From: Desulfosporosinus sp. FKB
GTDB taxonomy: Bacteria > Bacillota > Desulfitobacteriia > Desulfitobacteriales > Desulfitobacteriaceae
Length of the DNA stretch: 64,000 bases
Assembly (NCBI RefSeq): GCF_002196705.1
Contig: NZ_NADJ01000040.1
Span: 62,001 to 126,000 of the forward strand
Direction: 5' to 3'
The translations under genes and the position numbers were made by a program. Below the pieces are notes generated by a model. That model was given only the letters and a program-made list of their open reading frames with translations, was not told the origin of the DNA and searched no databases. Shown piece by piece: positions 18,253 to 27,379 of this stretch; within the stretch, counting starts at the first letter, position 1, and each line of letters starts with the position of its first letter.

Positions 18253-19734
18253 CTATTTTCCGACTCCAAAATACCTTAATATCAAAGGATAGAGATCCAC
18301 AATCCGAGGATGTTTTAAATCAAAGGGCATTCCGGTCACAATCATAGGTACTGTGGAATCCTCTTTCTCCAACGAGCCATGGCTTCCTCCTCCGGGATGA
18401 GTCGGTGCTCCTTCCGCATAATACTCAAACCCTGAGAGGGCAGAAACAATCACGCGATCACCCTGGCGCGCTTCCAAAGCAGAGATAAGCCTCGAAAAAG
18501 CATCGGGATATTTACCAAACTCAATCATTTTCCCGTCGGTCACTTGGGCATCTACCACGGATAAATCTCCATCGCAAGACCAACTTTGCCCGTATTCATC
18601 CAGAATAGGACCCCCGCGGGAAAAGGAAAGCTGATTCTCACTACCGCCCTGTAGAACAATGTATTTATTATCAGCGACTTTCCATGAAATTTGGGCATTC
18701 CTCACATCTCTCGCTAAGATATCGACAATTTGAGGCAAAATTACCTCTTTTCGTTGTAAGACATAAATAAAAGCCATTCGTTCATTGGGACAAATAACAA
18801 TTTCGTGATGTTCTCCTGCTTCTTCCCTTGGGCGTAACCGTTTGAAGGTCATTAAAGCCTGATCTAAATTGATCAGGTATTCTGAGCCTAATCCTACCGT
18901 AGACTGCGCATGATCTCCTGTAACGATGATGGCTGTTTTCTCGAGAGCAATTTCCCAGGAACCGAACTGATTCAGAATGGAAGCGATCTGCTGATCCGCC
19001 AGTTCTAAAGAGGGAGCTGTTCGCAAAGGGCCGTAATGGTGAGAATTCTTGTCATTATCCGGAAAATAAACAACTGTAAAATCCGGCAGGCCCCCCTCCT
19101 GAACAAGCTGGCGGGCTATCGTACCGGAAAAAACATCATTAAAACCAAAGCGGTGAAAAGGCCCCCTTGGATAAGCACATAACCGCTCAGAAAAAGGTAA
19201 ATGGACAAGCTGGCCTAAGGTTAGATGAGAAGGTCCAAAAACGTCTGCCTCTTGGAGACGGAGTCTTGTGGCCAAAGCAATTGAAAAAGGAAGTTTTGCC
19301 TTAAACGCATGAGCGGCACGGTGCATAAAAAGATTGATATTCCCTGAGCTAACCCCTGAAGCTTCTAATACTTCGTAAAGTGTCGGCGTTTCCACGGCAA
19401 GATGCTCATCATTCAGCTTTAATAACAAATTACGAATAACCTTTTCTGGGCCAATCTTTAAAACATTTTGCCAGGTTGCACCATAATCGACTATTTTCCG
19501 TATAGTTTCATTATACCAAATAAACCCGGGAATGCCATGTCGATCAGGGCCTGCTCCAGTAATCATAGAACTCGTGGCCACAGGGGTCATAGTTGGGAAC
19601 GTCGAAACAACCCCTTCTGTGTAAGTTCCATGTTCCGCTAAAAAAGCCAGAGCGGGAGCATTTCCTTCTGCCAGAATTCTTCCCAAGACGGTCGGATGCA
19701 AAGAGTCTATCACAAATAAGATGGCCTTTTTCAT
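18253..19734 (-). CDS. Type I phosphodiesterase / nucleotide pyrophosphatase family protein
   Basis: This 493-residue member of the alkaline phosphatase superfamily has metal ligands in the expected order: Asp10 (FVIDS), nucleophile Thr48 in STFPTMTP, DNDKNSHHYG near 228-237, the TGDHAQS Asp-His pair near 280, and a C-terminal His in GGSHGS near 460. No signal peptide or membrane segment is seen, so it looks cytoplasmic. Substrates in the family range from nucleotides to phospholipid or glycan phosphodiesters and cannot be named here. A good SigA promoter and an OmpR-type operator lie upstream. Confidence 0.82.
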   Translation of the reverse strand: MKKAILFVIDSLHPTVLGRILAEGNAPALAFLAEHGTYTEGVVSTFPTMTPVATSSMITGAGPDRHGIPGFIWYNETIRKIVDYGATWQNVLKIGPEKVIRNLLLKLNDEHLAVETPTLYEVLEASGVSSGNINLFMHRAAHAFKAKLPFSIALATRLRLQEADVFGPSHLTLGQLVHLPFSERLCAYPRGPFHRFGFNDVFSGTIARQLVQEGGLPDFTVVYFPDNDKNSHHYGPLRTAPSLELADQQIASILNQFGSWEIALEKTAIIVTGDHAQSTVGLGSEYLINLDQALMTFKRLRPREEAGEHHEIVICPNERMAFIYVLQRKEVILPQIVDILARDVRNAQISWKVADNKYIVLQGGSENQLSFSRGGPILDEYGQSWSCDGDLSVVDAQVTDGKMIEFGKYPDAFSRLISALEARQGDRVIVSALSGFEYYAEGAPTHPGGGSHGSLEKEDSTVPMIVTGMPFDLKHPRIVDLYPLILRYFGVGK

Positions 19735-19767
19735 GATCGACCCCCTTTAAAATGTCCTGCAGAATTC

Positions 19768-19797
19768 ATTATAGCAAAGTTTTCTCCCACTTGTCAC
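19768..19797 (-). promoter_or_regulatory. SigA-type promoter of the phosphodiesterase gene
   Basis: On the minus strand -35 GTGACA (five of six matches) at 19797-19792, an 18-base spacer and a perfect -10 TATAAT at 19773-19768 lie 34 bases before the ATG, which follows AAAGGGGG. Confidence 0.7.
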
Positions 19798-19820
19798 GAA
19801 ACACCTGTCATAACCGTTTT

Positions 19821-19848
19821 TTAAGAATATCTTAAGCTATTTTTAAGA
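19821..19848 (+). promoter_or_regulatory. Three-hexamer direct-repeat operator of OmpR-family type
   Basis: TTTAAG, CTTAAG and TTTAAG follow each other with exactly five bases between, an 11-base period. Such direct repeats are the usual target of OmpR-family response regulators; TTTAAG-N5-TTTAAG is the known CiaR pattern. It lies between the divergent phosphodiesterase promoter and a weak -10 (GATATT, 19857-19862) facing the small plus-strand gene. Confidence 0.55.
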
Positions 19849-19895
19849 ATGAAATGATATTGTGAATGCAATAACACAAGCGAGGAGAGTTGGAT

Positions 19896-20015
19896 ATGAG
19901 CATCATTTCAGACCAGGGAACGAGCGCAGCCTTCTTTACTATAGTGCTATTCGTTGCAGCCTGGTATCATATTAAAAAAACAAAACAACAACTCAATCGG
20001 CAGAAAAATAATTAG
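19896..20015 (+). CDS. Small single-span membrane protein, 39 residues
   Basis: A short frame begins at ATG 19896 behind a good GAGGAGAG ribosome site (8-base spacing) and ends with TAG at 20013-20015. It encodes a polar start (MSIISDQGTS), one hydrophobic segment (AAFFTIVLFVAAWY, about residues 11-24) and a Lys/Gln/Asn-rich basic tail. This is a typical small membrane protein with the tail inside. Its last 4 bases overlap the end of the convergent yihY gene. No family was recognised. The preceding OmpR-type operator suggests regulated expression. Confidence 0.6.
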   Translation: MSIISDQGTSAAFFTIVLFVAAWYHIKKTKQQLNRQKNN

Positions 20016-20866
20016 CTTCTTGTAAAGGGTTTAAATAACATGTTCAGAGTGACTGCCACCTCGGCTCCAAACAGCACAATAATGCAGGAAATATAGGCCC
20101 AGAACGTAAACAGCATAATGAAGGTCAAACTCCCATAGATCATCTCATAGCGTCCTAAATGCTCTGTATACCAAACAAAGGCCACTCGTGAAAGATATAT
20201 TCCTATAGTTGAAATCAATGCACCTACAAAAAGATAAGGGCTGCGAATAGCTTGGGAAGGTAAAAATCTGTAACAAAAAAGACAAGTCAGAAACAACAGC
20301 AAAGGAAAGGCTAAGTGCGATATCCCATGAAAAAGAGCTAACCATAAAGGGATACTCTGATTGGGAGTAAGGAAATTTTTTACGAGAGCCAGGGATACAA
20401 TCGTTGCCAAGGAGGAAACAATCGTTAGACTGACGAGAATCATAAGCATACCAAAGCCAACGAGATACTGTTTAATAAAAGATCGTCTCTTGCGTACTTC
20501 CCAGATTGTATCTAAAATCCGCTGGAAGGATACAAAACCTCCCACGGTAGTCCATAGCAGCCCAAGGATTCCAAAGAGCCCTACTTTGTTCGAACCCAAT
20601 AAAACCAATCTGGACACGTTTTGCGAAAGATAGAGTTTAGCATCCGGCAAGGCCGGAACATAGGACTGAAAAACAGCCGATATGAAGTTCTGTACGGTCT
20701 CCTGAGGAATAAAAATTGAAGCACCATAGATTAAAAGAAGCAGCAGCGGAATCATGGACGAAAAGCCAAAAAAAGCTATAACTGCTGCCAAAGCAGCAAT
20801 ATTATGTTCCATAATTGAAGTCACTAAAGTCCGGACAAAGGTAATGACCTTTTGGCCTATAATCAT
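20012..20866 (-). CDS. YihY/BrkB family integral membrane protein
   Basis: This 284-residue protein has six predicted membrane segments and the family signature near the start (IAALAAVIAFFGFSSMIPLLL). TIWEVRKRRSF follows mid-protein, and a C-terminal helix runs through FTFWAYISCIIVLFGAEV. The family was once misnamed ribonuclease BN; its function is unsettled (transport or envelope roles are proposed). It precedes nothing obvious: the pyrE stop lies 92 bases upstream on the same strand, and it may be the last gene of the pyr transcript. Confidence 0.85.
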   Translation of the reverse strand: MIIGQKVITFVRTLVTSIMEHNIAALAAVIAFFGFSSMIPLLLLLIYGASIFIPQETVQNFISAVFQSYVPALPDAKLYLSQNVSRLVLLGSNKVGLFGILGLLWTTVGGFVSFQRILDTIWEVRKRRSFIKQYLVGFGMLMILVSLTIVSSLATIVSLALVKNFLTPNQSIPLWLALFHGISHLAFPLLLFLTCLFCYRFLPSQAIRSPYLFVGALISTIGIYLSRVAFVWYTEHLGRYEMIYGSLTFIMLFTFWAYISCIIVLFGAEVAVTLNMLFKPFTRS

Positions 20867-20958
20867 CTGTTAATCTCACCCGCCTCCTGGAAACAACTCT
20901 GACCTAGCATTCCCAAGAAACGGTTCCTTAAGCCAAATGCTTCCTAGAAAAGTTTACC

Positions 20959-21567
20959 TTAGAGTTTTCGGCTTCCTGGCTTTATAGCGGGGAGCCCTTG
21001 GACACAAAGAGGACACTCCTCAGCAGCATAGGACTCAATTTTAAGTTGAAGAACAGAACTCTGGGGCAAACCGAAATCCACTGTCCCACCGCTGCGATCA
21101 ACCAAAACCCCAACTCCCACGGGAACAGCTCCCATCTCTTGAACCACCGCAATGACTTCACGTACAGATCCGCCTGTCGTCACAACATCTTCCACTACCA
21201 GAACCCGTTCCCCAGGTGAAAGCATAAACCCTCTGCGCAGCCGCATGATCCCATTTTCCCGTTCTGTGAACAAGGCACGTACGCCGAGAGCCTTGGCGAC
21301 TTCATGGGCAACCAGGATCCCCCCCATAGCAGGTCCTATTACGGTTTGAATTTTGAAATCCCGAAAGAAATCGGCTAAGCCTTCTGCTAAAACTGCCGCT
21401 CGGTCGGGATACTGCAGGACTTGCGCACATTGCATATACTGCCCGCTGTGTTTTCCGGACGTTAAGAGGAAATGCCCCTCTAACAAGGCATTGCTTTTTC
21501 TGAATAAGTCAAGATATTCTTCAGTTTTAAGTGTCTTACTTTCCTTCTGCATCTGATTTTCCGTCAT
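20959..21567 (-). CDS. pyrE: Orotate phosphoribosyltransferase
   Basis: The enzyme joins orotate and PRPP to form OMP, the fifth step of UMP synthesis. Its 202 residues contain the PRPP-binding signature VLVVEDVVTTGGS near residue 125 and TSGKHSGQYMQC near 37. A cysteine-containing C-terminus (EECPLC) is seen in many clostridial forms. It is the last gene of the pyr operon, separated from pyrF by a 69-base purine-rich spacer. The AAAGGAG site is 8 bases from ATG. Confidence 0.96.
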   Translation of the reverse strand: MTENQMQKESKTLKTEEYLDLFRKSNALLEGHFLLTSGKHSGQYMQCAQVLQYPDRAAVLAEGLADFFRDFKIQTVIGPAMGGILVAHEVAKALGVRALFTERENGIMRLRRGFMLSPGERVLVVEDVVTTGGSVREVIAVVQEMGAVPVGVGVLVDRSGGTVDFGLPQSSVLQLKIESYAAEECPLCVQGLPAIKPGSRKL

Positions 21568-21636
21568 TGCTTTCGCTCCTTTTTCGTTTCTTTGCTTTAC
21601 TTTACTTATCTTATCTGTGCTTTGCTTATCTGTGTC
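21568..21636 (-). repeat. Purine-rich spacer with short direct repeats between pyrF and pyrE
   Basis: The minus strand holds CACAGATAAG twice with a 16-base period, then GATAAG, GTAAAG, TAAAG and CAAAG units up to the pyrE ribosome site. It looks like slippage-grown low-complexity sequence and would be unstructured RNA. Confidence 0.6.
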
Positions 21637-22347
21637 TTATCTTAGCCATAATCTCTCTAAAGCTTGTCTGGGATCCTTGGCACGCGTAATCGGCCTGCCA
21701 ACCACAAGATAAGAGCTGCCCGCGGCTAAGGCTTCGTGTGGAGTTAAAACCCTCATTTGATCATCCGCTTCACTCCAAGCCGGTCGAATCCCCGGTGTAA
21801 CGATCAAAAATTCCGACGCAGTATTCCTGCGAATTTCCTTGGCTTCCTGAGCAGAAGCGACAACCCCATCCAGGCCCGCCTTTTCAGCAAGCTTAGCCAG
21901 CATCACAACATGATCTTCCAGTTTACGCTCTACTCCTAGCTCTTCACGGAATTGGTGTTCCGACATACTGGTCAGAACGGTCACTCCTATAACTTTGGGC
22001 ACTACTTCCAACATATCTCCTTCGTCATGAACCGCCGCAGCTGCCCGAGCCATCATCTCATAGCCTCCACTGCAATGGACATTGATCATATCTACCCCTG
22101 CTTGCACAAATCCTCGCATAGCCCGTTCAACAGTCGTTGGAATATCATGCAATTTCAGATCCAAAAAAATTGGGAATCCCAGTGCCCTTAGTTCACGAAT
22201 CATTGCCGGGCCGGTATAGGCATAAAGTTCCATGCCGACTTTTAGCCAACAGCCGCTGCCTTGAAGAGCATTTGCTAAGACAAGAGCTTCTTCCCGCCCT
22301 TTGACATCCAAGGCGACCATAATTCTCTTATTTAAGTTGCTATCCAC
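21637..22347 (-). CDS. pyrF: Orotidine-5'-phosphate decarboxylase
   Basis: The enzyme decarboxylates OMP to UMP, the last step of the pathway. Its 236 residues start MVALDVKGREEA after a short lead. The catalytic block is FLDLKLHDIPTT near residue 65, and the phosphate-binding end VTPGIRP... and VVGRPIT lies near 190-215. It is type I by length. It lies 51 bases after pyrD and upstream of pyrE. Confidence 0.96.
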   Translation of the reverse strand: MDSNLNKRIMVALDVKGREEALVLANALQGSGCWLKVGMELYAYTGPAMIRELRALGFPIFLDLKLHDIPTTVERAMRGFVQAGVDMINVHCSGGYEMMARAAAAVHDEGDMLEVVPKVIGVTVLTSMSEHQFREELGVERKLEDHVVMLAKLAEKAGLDGVVASAQEAKEIRRNTASEFLIVTPGIRPAWSEADDQMRVLTPHEALAAGSSYLVVGRPITRAKDPRQALERLWLR

Positions 22348-22398
22348 TCATAGCCCTCCCTTTTTTCTCTCGATCGCGTCCAATTAGGATTTGAAAAT

Positions 22399-23319
22399 CT
22401 AACCCCGATGGGCTAAGCCTACTAATTCCTGTACTGAAGAATACCCTCTCTGTTCACAGTAATTTCGGATGCCTTCAACCACGTCCAAAGGAGCCTGCGG
22501 GTTATAGAAATTCCCTGTGCCGATACTGACAGCCGTTGCGCCGGCTAAGAGAAATTCCACCGCATCCTGCCAGGAAGTAATCCCTCCCATCCCGATGATG
22601 GGTAAATCCACTGCCTCAGCCACTTGCCAAACCATCCTCACAGCTACAGGCCGAACTGCAGGTCCGGAAAGCCCTCCAAAGGTATTCGCCAAAACTGGGC
22701 GTTGGGAATTCAAGTCGATAGTCATGCCTAAGAGTGTATTAATCAGAGAAAGCACATCGGCTCCCCCGCGCTGAACTGCTCGGGCCATCTCCACAATATC
22801 CGTAACATTAGGAGAAAGCTTGGCGATAATAGGCAAGTCCGTTTCAGCTCTGACGGCAGCAATAACTTCCTGTGCACTCCTGGGATCAGTACCAAAGTGC
22901 ATCCCGCCATGTTTCACATTGGGACAAGATATATTAACTTCCAGGGCCGTTATTCCCGACCCCTTTTTTAAAGCCCGAGCCATACAGGCATAATCATCCA
23001 GGGAAAACCCCGATATATTAGCGATTACCGCCGTAGGGACCTTGTTTAGTTTGGGCAGATAAGATTTTAGAAATTCTTCCAGTCCCGGATTTTCCAGCCC
23101 AACAGCATTTAACAGCCCCGCCGGAGTTTCTGCGAGACGCGGCACAGGATTGCCCAAGCGAGGAAGCGGAGTAATTCCCTTTAAGGTTATCCCTCCCAAC
23201 GCTTCTAGAGGACAGTAAGCCAGATACTCCTCACCAAAGCCATAGGTTCCCGAAGACGTAATTACGGGATTTCGGAGGGTAATTCCGCCAAGCTGAGTCG
23301 TCAGATCAACAGGTTTCAT
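22399..23319 (-). CDS. pyrD: Dihydroorotate dehydrogenase B, catalytic subunit
   Basis: This class 1B flavoprotein oxidises dihydroorotate to orotate and passes electrons through PyrK to NAD+. Its 306 residues include the catalytic cysteine context NISCPNVKHGG, FMN-contacting IAKLSPNVTDI, and the C-terminal GTGNFYNP. The frame is open further upstream, but AGGAGG with 9-base spacing sets the ATG at 23319, which overlaps the pyrK stop by 14 bases. Confidence 0.95.
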   Translation of the reverse strand: MKPVDLTTQLGGITLRNPVITSSGTYGFGEEYLAYCPLEALGGITLKGITPLPRLGNPVPRLAETPAGLLNAVGLENPGLEEFLKSYLPKLNKVPTAVIANISGFSLDDYACMARALKKGSGITALEVNISCPNVKHGGMHFGTDPRSAQEVIAAVRAETDLPIIAKLSPNVTDIVEMARAVQRGGADVLSLINTLLGMTIDLNSQRPVLANTFGGLSGPAVRPVAVRMVWQVAEAVDLPIIGMGGITSWQDAVEFLLAGATAVSIGTGNFYNPQAPLDVVEGIRNYCEQRGYSSVQELVGLAHRG

Positions 23320-24154
23320 TCCACACAACCTCCTCACCCCTGAAAACTGGCCCATCTAAACAAACTTTCTTATGAATTTGACGTCCAGCCTTATCTTTTA
23401 AAGTACATACACATCCCAGACATGCTCCCACAGCACAGCCCATTCGTTCCTCCAAAGAAACTTCTATGGGAACATTGAACCTTTGGCAGAGTTCAGTAAC
23501 GCTTTGCATCATTCCTTTGGGACCGCAAGCGGCCACACTTACTTTGACTTCCTTGGCTTCTGGTTTCGATTCTGTCGGTTTGTTTTGCGACAGCGCGCTT
23601 TGAACAAGTTCCGTCACTAAACCCTTTTCGCCCAGACTCCCATCCAAAGTGCTGAGACTTAGTTCAATCCCTAATTCTTTCCACGATGTCAATCCGGCGC
23701 TTTCCAAAAAGGCCTTACTTTCTCCTCCCCAAAACAGCCGTACTTTCAGCCCTTGACTTAGGGCGCTTTGGACTAAAGCAAACAACGGAAAAATGCCAAT
23801 CCCTCCGGCAACTAACCAAAGTTCTCCCTCTTCAGGCAGTGAGAAACCATTTCCTAAAGGGCCCATGATACTGAGACTATCCCCGCAGCGGGCCTGAGCC
23901 AGAATTTCCGTTCCCCTGCCCTTGATCCGGTAAAAGAGCGTGATCTCATCACGCTCCTGAGAAATTTCAGCAATACTAATGGGGCGTCTCAACAAAGGAT
24001 CAAAAGAAGTCCGCGCGGAATCCTGAACCTGAACCGTTACGAATTGTCCTGCCTTGGCAGTTTGGGCAACAGGCCCTTGGAGAACCAGCCGCCTGAGCTT
24101 TTGATTAGAGCTGCCCATTTGTTCATGACTAACGACAAGTCCTTGAGCAAGCAT
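23306..24154 (-). CDS. pyrK: Dihydroorotate dehydrogenase B, electron transfer subunit
   Basis: PyrK carries FAD and a 2Fe-2S cluster and links PyrD to NAD+. Its 282 residues include the FAD-binding DPLLRRPISIAEI near 55, the NAD-binding LVAGGIGIFPLFAL near 110, and the C-terminal cluster cysteines in GCAVGACLGCVC plus a later KVCLDGPVF. It overlaps pyrD by 14 bases and starts 51 bases after carB. Confidence 0.95.
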   Translation of the reverse strand: MLAQGLVVSHEQMGSSNQKLRRLVLQGPVAQTAKAGQFVTVQVQDSARTSFDPLLRRPISIAEISQERDEITLFYRIKGRGTEILAQARCGDSLSIMGPLGNGFSLPEEGELWLVAGGIGIFPLFALVQSALSQGLKVRLFWGGESKAFLESAGLTSWKELGIELSLSTLDGSLGEKGLVTELVQSALSQNKPTESKPEAKEVKVSVAACGPKGMMQSVTELCQRFNVPIEVSLEERMGCAVGACLGCVCTLKDKAGRQIHKKVCLDGPVFRGEEVVWNETC

Positions 24155-24205
24155 GGAATCCTCTCCTTTCTGAAAGAATTTAGTGAACTGAAGCGGGGGC
24201 CTTGC

Positions 24206-27200
24206 TTACAGCGGCAGGAGACTGGGAGAAATACTTTCTAAGACATGAAGCAGGGCTGCCGCCGTATCCAAACTCGTAAAACAAGGAATCCCGTACTCTA
24301 CGGCCGCTCTCCGGATTGCAAAGCCATCGCTTTCCTGAACCCGGCCATGAGTCGTAGAATTTACGACATATTGAATTTTTTGTTTCCGGATCCCCTCAAT
24401 AATTTCATCGGAACCGTCATGAATCTTAGCAATCGGATCAACTCTTATTCCCTTATTCTTTAAGTAGCGAGCCGTTCCTTCTGTAGCTAAGATACGAAAC
24501 CCAAGTTCCACAAAACGGCGGACGAGATCGACTCCTTCAGCTTTATCTCTATCCGCCAGAGTGACAAGTACTGTCCCGTAGGGGGTAAAGGAAAGCCCCG
24601 CACTTAAGAGCGCCTTATACAGTGCCTTTTCATAAGTTCTGTCCATCCCCATCACTTCTCCGGTGGATTTCATTTCCGGTCCTAAAGAAGGTTCAACCTT
24701 TTGCAGCTTGGAAAAGGAGAAGACCGGTGCCTTGACAGCAACTCGATTCTCCAGCGGCCAAATACCATGGGGTATTCCAATGTCCTCCCAACCCCTGCCT
24801 AAGATAACCTGGGTTCCCCAATCCACGATAGGTACCCCTGTTACTTTGCTCAAAAAAGGCACCGTTCTGCTGGATCTCGGGTTGACCTCCAGAACAAATA
24901 GTTCCTTCTGATAAATGACATATTGAATATTTAAAAGGCCTTTGATGTTTAACGAACGCGCTAAGGATTCTGTCAAAGCAATAATTTTATTGTGCATCGT
25001 CTCTTCCAAGGATTGGGGGGGATATACGGCAATTGAATCTCCTGAATGGACTCCTGCCCGCTCCAAATGCTCCATAATGCCGGGAATAAAGACGTTCTTC
25101 GCATCGGAAATTGCGTCAACCTCCACTTCCTTGCCGAGGAGATATTGATCCATCCAGATTTCTTGATCGGAAGAAGCACTGAAAGCACGCCTGACGACAA
25201 ACTCCAACTCTTTCTCTTCATAGACAATTTCCATAGCCCGTCCGCCAAGAACGTATGAAGGACGAACGACTAAGGGGAAACCTATCCGTTCTGCCACTTG
25301 CCAAACCTGTTCCATAGTTGTTGCTCCGCCGCCCCGCGGGCGCTTAGCCCCTAATTCCTGCAAGACACGATCAAAAGTACCTCTCTCTTCTGCCCGGTCA
25401 ATATTTTCCACACTGGTGCCTAAAATACGGTAGCCCCGCCTCTCTAAGCCGCTGGCTAAACCAATGGCCGTCTGCCCGCCAAACTGGACGATAACACCCT
25501 CGGGTTGTTCTTTATCGAGAATCGCCGAAACATCCTCCAGCGTCAAAGGTTCAAAATAGAGCCGGTCAGCAGTATCAAAGTCTGTAGAGACAGTTTCGGG
25601 ATTATTATTGATAATAATACTCTCATACCCTCTCCGCCTCAAGGCCAAGACGGCATGCACAGAACAATAATCGAATTCGATCCCTTGACCAATCCGGATC
25701 GGGCCCGACCCCAGGACGACCACCTTAGGCTTCCTATGGACTTCTCCCTCATCTTCAACATCATAGCTGGAGTAAAAATAAGGAGTCGTCGCTTCAAACT
25801 CTCCGGCACAAGTGTCAACCATTTTAAATACAGGTAAAATTCCGTTCTTACGTCTAAAATAATAGATTTCATCTTCTGTGCAATGCCAAAACTCTGCGAT
25901 TTCAGAATCAGAAAAGCCCAATCGTTTGCCTTTTATTAATTTCTCTGCATCCCAAGGGAACATTTTTAAAACTTCGCCAAAGTCTGCCAAACGTTTAATG
26001 ATCATGAGGAAGTAGGCATTCCAGCCTGTAAGATCAGCAAGTTCCTCGATGGGCCATCCTCGTCTTATTCCTTCGGCCAGAACAAACAATTGACGATCAT
26101 CCGGCTGCTGACAGGCAGTTTTAAGTTCTTCATTCCTTAAGTTCTCCAGTTCCTGCAAAAGAACTCCGGAGACTTTAATATCCAGCGAGCGAATAGCTTT
26201 CAGCAAGGCCGTTTCTAAATTCCTGCCAATGCCCATAACTTCTCCGGTAGCTTTCATCTGCGTGCCTAACTTGCGGTCCGCATCTGTAAATTTATCAAAG
26301 GGCCAACGCGGAATTTTAACAACAACATAATCCAGTGCCGGTTCGAAACAGGCAGAGGTTTTACCCGTTACGGCATTTTTCAGTTCAGTCAAAGCGTACC
26401 CCAAAGCGATTTTCGCTGCAACCTTAGCGATAGGGTAGCCTGTAGCTTTAGAAGCAAGAGCGCTGGAACGGCTGAGTCGAGGATTAACCTCAATAACAAC
26501 ATATTCCATCGTTGACGGATGGAGAGCAAACTGAACATTGCAGCCCCCCTCAATCCCCAAGCCATTGACAATCCTGCGCGAAGCACTGCGCAGCATCTGA
26601 ACCTCCCGATCGGTTAATGTTTGACAGGGCGCAACAACGATGCTGTCGCCAGTATGTATTCCCACTGGATCCATGTTCTCCATATGGCAGATGGTAATAC
26701 AGTTGCCAATACCGTCCCGCAAAACCTCAAACTCAATTTCCTTCCAACCCGCGACGCTGCGTTCGACGAGTATCTGGCCAATAAGACTTGCTTGCAGGCC
26801 ACTTCTGGCAATCTGTTCCAGTTCCTCATCACTCTCAACGATTCCGCCTCCTGTACCCCCCAGAGTGAAAGCAGGGCGCACAATCAACGGATAACCCGTT
26901 TCCCCGGCAAACTTCAGAGCATCCTCGATGTTTTCTACGATTTTGCTCTCTGGGATAGGTTCGCCTAAGCGCTGCATTAACTCCCGAAAACTTTCACGAT
27001 CTTCGGCTTGATCAATGCTCTGCAAAGAAGTCCCCATCAGCGTGACACCACAACGTTCCAACACTCCGCCTTTAGCCAGTTGATAAGCTAAGTTAAGGCC
27101 CGTCTGTCCGCCCATGGTCGGGATTAAACCGTCAGGTCTCTCCCGTTCGATAATCCGCTCTACGGATTCTACGGTCAAAGGTTCAATGTAAATCCGATCT

Positions 27201-27379
27201 GCCGTCTCGCGATCAGTCATAATGGTCGCCGGATTAGAATTGACCAAAATAACTTCAATTCCCTCTTCACGTATTGCCCGACATGCCTGAGTTCCGGCGT
27301 AATCAAACTCAGCCGCCTGCCCAATTACAATGGGGCCTGAACCAATAACCAAAACTTTTCTCCACTCTTGCTTGGGCAT
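24206..27379 (-). CDS. carB: Carbamoyl-phosphate synthase large subunit
   Basis: The large subunit makes carbamoyl phosphate from bicarbonate, ATP and ammonia delivered by CarA. Its 1057 residues hold two homologous ATP-grasp halves: VIGSGPIVIGQAAEFDYAG at the start and VLGSGPIRIGQGIEFDYCS near 555, each with a later VNPR metal site. An MGS-like allosteric domain spans about 930-1057. The start overlaps the carA stop by one base (TAATG). Allosteric control by UMP through the last domain is typical of the family. Confidence 0.97.
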   Translation of the reverse strand: MPKQEWRKVLVIGSGPIVIGQAAEFDYAGTQACRAIREEGIEVILVNSNPATIMTDRETADRIYIEPLTVESVERIIERERPDGLIPTMGGQTGLNLAYQLAKGGVLERCGVTLMGTSLQSIDQAEDRESFRELMQRLGEPIPESKIVENIEDALKFAGETGYPLIVRPAFTLGGTGGGIVESDEELEQIARSGLQASLIGQILVERSVAGWKEIEFEVLRDGIGNCITICHMENMDPVGIHTGDSIVVAPCQTLTDREVQMLRSASRRIVNGLGIEGGCNVQFALHPSTMEYVVIEVNPRLSRSSALASKATGYPIAKVAAKIALGYALTELKNAVTGKTSACFEPALDYVVVKIPRWPFDKFTDADRKLGTQMKATGEVMGIGRNLETALLKAIRSLDIKVSGVLLQELENLRNEELKTACQQPDDRQLFVLAEGIRRGWPIEELADLTGWNAYFLMIIKRLADFGEVLKMFPWDAEKLIKGKRLGFSDSEIAEFWHCTEDEIYYFRRKNGILPVFKMVDTCAGEFEATTPYFYSSYDVEDEGEVHRKPKVVVLGSGPIRIGQGIEFDYCSVHAVLALRRRGYESIIINNNPETVSTDFDTADRLYFEPLTLEDVSAILDKEQPEGVIVQFGGQTAIGLASGLERRGYRILGTSVENIDRAEERGTFDRVLQELGAKRPRGGGATTMEQVWQVAERIGFPLVVRPSYVLGGRAMEIVYEEKELEFVVRRAFSASSDQEIWMDQYLLGKEVEVDAISDAKNVFIPGIMEHLERAGVHSGDSIAVYPPQSLEETMHNKIIALTESLARSLNIKGLLNIQYVIYQKELFVLEVNPRSSRTVPFLSKVTGVPIVDWGTQVILGRGWEDIGIPHGIWPLENRVAVKAPVFSFSKLQKVEPSLGPEMKSTGEVMGMDRTYEKALYKALLSAGLSFTPYGTVLVTLADRDKAEGVDLVRRFVELGFRILATEGTARYLKNKGIRVDPIAKIHDGSDEIIEGIRKQKIQYVVNSTTHGRVQESDGFAIRRAAVEYGIPCFTSLDTAAALLHVLESISPSLLPL

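Noticed and set aside
24182-24201. AGTGAACTGAAGCGGGGGCC in the carB-pyrK gap, similar to the dispersed element
   Set aside because: Only the AGTGAACT end and a GC-rich run agree; no hairpin or second end, so chance is likely.
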